From: Pseudomonadota bacterium | Lineage (GTDB): Bacteria; Pseudomonadota; Alphaproteobacteria; Rhodospirillales; Magnetospirillaceae | Length of the DNA stretch: 64,000 nt | Assembly (NCBI GenBank): GCA_021847015.1 | Contig: JAJZVW010000016.1 | Span: 19,854 to 83,853 of the forward strand | Reading direction: 5' to 3' | Shown: piece by piece, positions 60,421-64,000 of the stretch | Layout of the letters: every line of letters begins with the position of its first letter | Position numbering within the stretch: position 1 is the first letter of the stretch | The notes under the pieces: generated by a model | Told to the model about the DNA's origin: nothing | Databases searched by the model: none | The model's input: the letters and a program-made list of their open reading frames with translations, nothing else | Translations under genes and position numbers: made by a program

Positions 60421-60939
60421 CCGCAGCAGGCTGTCGATCTCGATCTGGGCCATGGCCCTGTCCGAACCGTGGATGATCGCCGAAGCGCAATCCATCAACG
60501 CCTGGGCGGCGCGCGAAATGCCGATGCAGGTTTGCCGAAGCAATTCGGGATCGCCGCCCGCGGCGATATCGCCGTCGAGCCTGGCGATGCCGCCGGTGAT
60601 CAGGGTATTGAGTTGGGCGATGGTTTCCTCGAACGGCCTCCGGTAGCGGGCCGGCACCCGGCTGTAGGATTCGATGGCCAACTGGCGGTCGGAAAAGCTC
60701 GATTGCGCGAAATGCTCGGTATAGCTTTTGGGCAGCCATCCCTTGCATTCCCCGACCAGTTCCGGCATGTCCGGAAGCATATCGATCAGCATGACGATTT
60801 CATTGAAGTGATTGAGGTAATCCGTTGCCAGCAGCGTCTGCGTGCTGATGTTGGTCCCTTCGACTTTGGCGCGGTATTCCTCGTAACCCGGCCGTTCCTC
60901 CGGCGGGATTCCGTCCACTGTTCCGTCTCCCGATGCCAT
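60415..60939 (-). CDS. Conserved hypothetical protein
   Basis: A 174-residue, largely alpha-helical soluble protein. Recognisable blocks are LLATDYLNHFNEIVMLIDML, ELVGECKGWLPKSYTEHF and FSDRQLAIESYSRVP. The C-terminal half contains a long amphipathic helix. No domain is recognised. It follows rlmH on the same strand after 43 nt and may share its transcript. Confidence 0.7.
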   Translation of the reverse strand: MASGDGTVDGIPPEERPGYEEYRAKVEGTNISTQTLLATDYLNHFNEIVMLIDMLPDMPELVGECKGWLPKSYTEHFAQSSFSDRQLAIESYSRVPARYRRPFEETIAQLNTLITGGIARLDGDIAAGGDPELLRQTCIGISRAAQALMDCASAIIHGSDRAMAQIEIDSLLRG

Positions 60940-60982
60940 GCTCCGATCCTCGCGCGCGAAGACCGCGGTTGCAAGCGGACTC

Positions 60983-61441
60983 TCACCGTCGATGGTATGG
61001 GTGGCCGGCGAGAATGGCCTGGGCCCGCCAGAGCTGCTCGGCGACCAGCACCCGGACCAGCATGTGCGGCCAGGTCATGGGGCCGAAGGACAGCAGCAGG
61101 TCGGCGCGGGCGCGCACCGTGTCGGCGTGCCCATCGGCCCCGCCGATGAGGAAGACCAGATCGCCCACCCCGTCATCGCGCCAGCGCCCGACGCGCTCCG
61201 CGAACGGCTCGGAGCCCATCGCGCGGCCCCGCTCGTCGAGGACGACCAGCGTCGCGCCGGCCGGGACGGCCGACAGCAACAGATCCGATTCGCGCTCCTT
61301 GCGCTCGGGCACGGGCAACGGGCGCTTTTCCTCGACCTCGCGAAGCTGAAGCGGCGGCTGCAATCGCCCCGCGTATTGGCGGTAAAGGTCGCGCTCGGGG
61401 CCGGGTTTGGCCCGGCCCACGGCAGCCAGCCACAACTGCAT
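60983..61441 (-). CDS. rlmH: 23S rRNA pseudouridine-1915 methyltransferase
   Basis: SPOUT methyltransferase that acts on pseudouridine 1915 of 23S rRNA. It has 152 residues with VVLDERGRAMGSEPFAE, VFLIGGADGH (the SAM-binding GGA-x-G) and LSFGPMTWPHMLVRVLVAEQLWRA, the conserved knot split over two helices. It lies 9 nt after rsfS. Confidence 0.95.
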   Translation of the reverse strand: MQLWLAAVGRAKPGPERDLYRQYAGRLQPPLQLREVEEKRPLPVPERKERESDLLLSAVPAGATLVVLDERGRAMGSEPFAERVGRWRDDGVGDLVFLIGGADGHADTVRARADLLLSFGPMTWPHMLVRVLVAEQLWRAQAILAGHPYHRR

Positions 61442-61450
61442 CGGCCCGCC

Positions 61451-61885
61451 TCAGGCGGGCATGCCGGCGGCGGTCTTGCGCACGCGGGCCTTGGAAGCGG
61501 AGGCCTCCGGCGGTCCGCCCCACATCTTTTCGAGATTGTAGAAGCCGCGAACCTCCGGCCGGAACAGATGGACGACGATATCGCCGCCGTCGATCAGCAC
61601 CCAGTCGCACTGCGGCATCCCCTCCACCGAGGTATGGTCGCCGGCGGCTTTCAGCTTCTCCACCAGATGCTCGGCCATGGCGCCCACCTGCCGCGCGGAA
61701 CGCCCGTTGGCGATCACCATATGGTCGGCGAAGCTGGCCTTGCCGCGCAGGTCGATCACCGTGATGTCCTCGGCCTTGTCGTCCTCCAGCGAGGCGACGA
61801 CCAGATCGACCAAATCTTCCGCCCGCGGCGGGGCGGGCAAGGTTCGTAATGTTATGGCGGCACTCCTTCTTTCATCCGTCGTCAC
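61451..61885 (-). CDS. rsfS: Ribosome silencing factor
   Basis: Binds ribosomal protein uL14 and blocks subunit joining under starvation. A GTG start at 61883-61885, just after the nadD stop, gives 144 residues. Family blocks are DDKAEDITVIDLRGKASFADH, divided at ITV, VIANGRSARQVGAMA, DWVLIDGGDIVVHLF and FYNLEKMWG. The open frame continues upstream inside nadD without similarity. The order nadD-rsfS-rlmH is the standard one. Confidence 0.93.
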   Translation of the reverse strand: MTTDERRSAAITLRTLPAPPRAEDLVDLVVASLEDDKAEDITVIDLRGKASFADHMVIANGRSARQVGAMAEHLVEKLKAAGDHTSVEGMPQCDWVLIDGGDIVVHLFRPEVRGFYNLEKMWGGPPEASASKARVRKTAAGMPA

Positions 61886-61889
61886 GGGG

Positions 61890-62552
61890 TCACGGACGGC
61901 GACCGCGCCGCCGCGTGCGTATGGCGGTCGCCGAAGCCGGATGAAGCCGGGTATGGAGGAAGACCCATGCCGGCGGCGCCCGTTCCACCAATCGGCGCGA
62001 TGCTTGCGGCGGCTGCCGGAAACGCGCGAAACGGCGGGCGGCCTTGGCGGCCAACGCCCTTTCAGAATAAGGGCTGCGGTCCAGAACCGCAACCGGCAGC
62101 AACTGGAAAATCCGCGTCCAGCGATTCCAGCGCGAGATCTGCACCAGATTGTCGGCCCCCATCAGCCACACGAACCGGATATTGGGGAACCGCCGCCGCA
62201 ACGCCGCGACGGTATCCGCGGTATAGCGGGTGCCGAGATTCCGCTCGATGGCGGTCACGCGGATGCGGGGATGTCCCCGGGCGACGGCACGGGCGCCGGC
62301 CAGACGCTCGGCCAGCCCCGCCATCCCCGAGCGCGGCTTCATCGGGTTCTGAGGGCTGACCAAGCACCAGATTTCGTCCAGCGCCAGCAGCTTCAACGCC
62401 AGCAGCGCGATATGGCGATGGCCCTCGTGGGCCGGATTGAAGGATCCGCCGAGCAGGCCGACGCGCGCGCGCCGCCGTCCTCCCCAGGGGTTTGGGGGGA
62501 GCGCGGTGCGGGACGACCGCGCCGCGGCGTCACCCCGGACGGATCTGCCCAT
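61890..62552 (-). CDS. nadD: Nicotinate-nucleotide adenylyltransferase
   Basis: Adenylates NaMN to NaAD in NAD synthesis; it uses the product of the NAPRTase encoded at 52075. It has up to 220 residues. The nucleotidyltransferase signature [18 protein letters not shown] is near residue 32, then [28 protein letters not shown] and the C-terminal ISxRx region, which here reads [11 protein letters not shown]. The ATG overlaps proA by 23 nt; a start closer to the GGSFNP motif is possible. Confidence 0.92.
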   Translation of the reverse strand: MGRSVRGDAAARSSRTALPPNPWGGRRRARVGLLGGSFNPAHEGHRHIALLALKLLALDEIWCLVSPQNPMKPRSGMAGLAERLAGARAVARGHPRIRVTAIERNLGTRYTADTVAALRRRFPNIRFVWLMGADNLVQISRWNRWTRIFQLLPVAVLDRSPYSERALAAKAARRFARFRQPPQASRRLVERAPPAWVFLHTRLHPASATAIRTRRRGRRP

Positions 62553-63801
62553 CGCCCCGGACCACGTATTTGAAGGTGCACAACTGCTCGACGCCGACCG
62601 GCCCGCGGGCGTGCAGCTTGCCGGTGGAAATGCCGATCTCCGCCCCCATGCCGAATTCGCCGCCGTCGGCGAACTGGGTCGAGGCGTTCCACAGGCAGAT
62701 GGCGGAATCGCAGCCCTGGAGGAAATCTTCGGCCGCCGCCGCATCGTCGGTGACGATGGCCTCGGTATGGGAACTGCCGTAGGCATTGATGTGGCGGATC
62801 GCCTCGCCGACGCCATCGACCACCTTCACCGAAATGACGGCGTCGAGGTATTCGGTGCGCCAATCCTCGTCGGTGGCCGGCACCACACGGGAATCGACCT
62901 CTCTGGTGGCGGCGTCGCCCCGGACCTCGCAGCCGGCCTCGAGGAGGTCGCGGACAAGCACGGGCAGATGGCTCGCGGCGACGCGGCGGTCCACCAGCAG
63001 CGTCTCGGTCGCGCCGCAAACGCCGGTCCGGCGCATCTTGGCGTTCATCACCACCTTGCGCGCCATCTCCAGATCGGCGGCCCCGTCCACATAGGTGTGG
63101 CAGATGCCTTCCAGATGCTGGAACAGAGGCACCTTGCTTTCGGCCACCACCCGTTGGATCAGGGACTTGCCGCCGCGGGGAACGATGACGTCGATGACGC
63201 CCGTCATGCCCAGCATCGCCCCCACCGCCGCCCGGTCGATGGTCGGCACCATCTGCACCGCGTCGCCGGGCAGGCCGGCGGCCTCGATCCCCCGGCGCAG
63301 CGCCGCCATGATCGCCGACGAGGAGTGGAAGCTCTCCGATCCCCCCCGCAGGATCGCTGCGTTGCCCGATTTGAGGCACAGGCCCGCGGCGTCGGCGGTC
63401 ACGTTGGGACGGCTTTCGTAGATGATGCCGATGACGCCGAGCGGCACGGCCACGCGCTGGATCACCAGGCCGTTGGGCCGGGTCCATTCCGCCAGGATGC
63501 GGCCGACCGGATCGGGCAGGGCGGCGATGTCCTCGAGGCCCTTGGCCATGGCCTCGACCCGCTTGTCGTCCAGCATCAGCCGGTCGAGCATGGCCTTGGA
63601 CAGGCCCTTTTTCCCGCCCGCTTCCATGTCCTTGGCATTGGCCGCCAGAATGTCGCCCTTGGCGGCCCGCAGCGCCCGGGCCGCCTCGGCCAGGGCGCGG
63701 TCCTTGGCCGCGCCGGGAGACCGCGCCAGCGCGCGGGCGGCGGTCCGGGCGCGGGCGCCAAGGTCGGTCATCAGCGATTGGATGTCTTGGGTCGTGGTCA
63801 T
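62530..63801 (-). CDS. proA: Gamma-glutamyl phosphate reductase
   Basis: NADPH-dependent reductase of proline synthesis, 423 residues. It has [43 protein letters not shown] and the catalytic cysteine in [16 protein letters not shown]. It precedes nadD on the minus strand, a common alphaproteobacterial order. proB is outside the window. Confidence 0.96.
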   Translation of the reverse strand: MTTTQDIQSLMTDLGARARTAARALARSPGAAKDRALAEAARALRAAKGDILAANAKDMEAGGKKGLSKAMLDRLMLDDKRVEAMAKGLEDIAALPDPVGRILAEWTRPNGLVIQRVAVPLGVIGIIYESRPNVTADAAGLCLKSGNAAILRGGSESFHSSSAIMAALRRGIEAAGLPGDAVQMVPTIDRAAVGAMLGMTGVIDVIVPRGGKSLIQRVVAESKVPLFQHLEGICHTYVDGAADLEMARKVVMNAKMRRTGVCGATETLLVDRRVAASHLPVLVRDLLEAGCEVRGDAATREVDSRVVPATDEDWRTEYLDAVISVKVVDGVGEAIRHINAYGSSHTEAIVTDDAAAAEDFLQGCDSAICLWNASTQFADGGEFGMGAEIGISTGKLHARGPVGVEQLCTFKYVVRGDGQIRPG

Positions 63802-63873
63802 GGCCTTGGCTCGGACGGAGACGTGGAACGGTAGCCGATCCCGCCGGGGGCGTCGAGCCGCCGGCAGTGGCCG

Positions 63874-64000
63874 CAGCGGTTCTCATTATGCGGCATCAGG
63901 GCATGTTGTCATCCCGAGGGAGCGGAGCGACTGAGGGATCCTTCACGCGAAAGTGCCGGAAAGATCCCTCGCCATCGGCTCGGGATGACAGCGAAAAATG
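63874..64000. mobile_element. Second MITE copy, cut by the window end
   Basis: 127 bp matching the first 127 bp of the 46381 element with four substitutions by eye, beginning with the same CAGCGGTTCTCATTATGC end. The right end and any target duplication lie outside the window. It sits 72 bp upstream of the proA start. Confidence 0.85.

Overview
The window reads as a high-G+C alphaproteobacterial chromosome. The best fit is a Magnetospirillum/Rhodospirillaceae-type organism, inferred from gene order and protein flavour; no database search was run. It has a complete mdh-sucCDAB and sdhCDAB set, the kdsD-lptC-lptA-lptB-rpoN-ptsN cluster, trpBA-accD-folC and proA-nadD-rsfS-rlmH. It also carries an ethylmalonyl-CoA-pathway gene pair (mch and an mcl2-like gene), a cytochrome bd oxidase and a form I RuBisCO operon. 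Together these suggest a metabolically flexible, microaerobic organism that can fix CO2 and assimilate acetyl-CoA.

Layout. 1-13151: TCA-cycle genes on the minus strand (sucB partial, sucA, sucD, sucC, mdh; later sdhB, sdhA, sdhD, sdhC), separated by zapE, a DHH phosphoesterase and a small lipoprotein. 13343-22122: housekeeping and small metabolic genes (rsmE, nfeD, an SPFH protein, gpsA, YciI, EVE domain, mch, mcl2-like, LysE exporter, GNAT, polysaccharide deacetylase, GST). 22193-28628: ptsN, rpoN, the Lpt lipopolysaccharide-export genes, kdsD and an RNase D-like exonuclease. 28681-33776: tRNA-Leu(CAG), cydX-cydB-cydA, an AhpD-like protein, a lipoprotein, a DUF202 protein and a small cytochrome c. 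33804-41023: the CO2-fixation block cbbL-cbbS-cbbQ-cbbO-carbonic anhydrase with divergent cbbR, bounded by tRNA-Arg(CCT) and a 10-bp copy of that tRNA's 3' end. 41122-46290: a secreted protein, a giant 1131-residue GlmS-like protein and two small proteins. 46381-51952: a MITE with target-site duplication, a REP-like hairpin, a DODA-type dioxygenase, then trpB, trpA, accD and folC. 52075-56863: a nicotinate phosphoribosyltransferase-archease fusion, rtcB RNA ligase and an orphan HlyD-type adaptor. 56941-59147: pgk and gap. 59148-59821: an AT-rich gene-poor stretch ending in a strong terminator. 59822-64000: a UDG-family protein, a conserved hypothetical, rlmH, rsfS, nadD, proA and a second, truncated copy of the MITE.

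Most unusual content. (1) A single continuous frame joins a full NAPRTase to a full archease domain, directly upstream of rtcB, whose protein archease activates. (2) The GlmS-like protein has an enlarged glutaminase half and about 200 extra C-terminal residues beyond the normal GlmS terminus. (3) The form IA-type cbbLSQO-carbonic anhydrase block sits against a tRNA-Arg 3' end with a short att-like direct repeat, which suggests lateral acquisition. (4) A 144-bp MITE has perfect 18-bp ends and a 9-bp target duplication, with a second copy at the window end. (5) A possible structured RNA or leader ends in a GNRA-loop terminator upstream of the UDG gene.

No CRISPR array, rRNA operon, transposase, integrase or prophage was seen.
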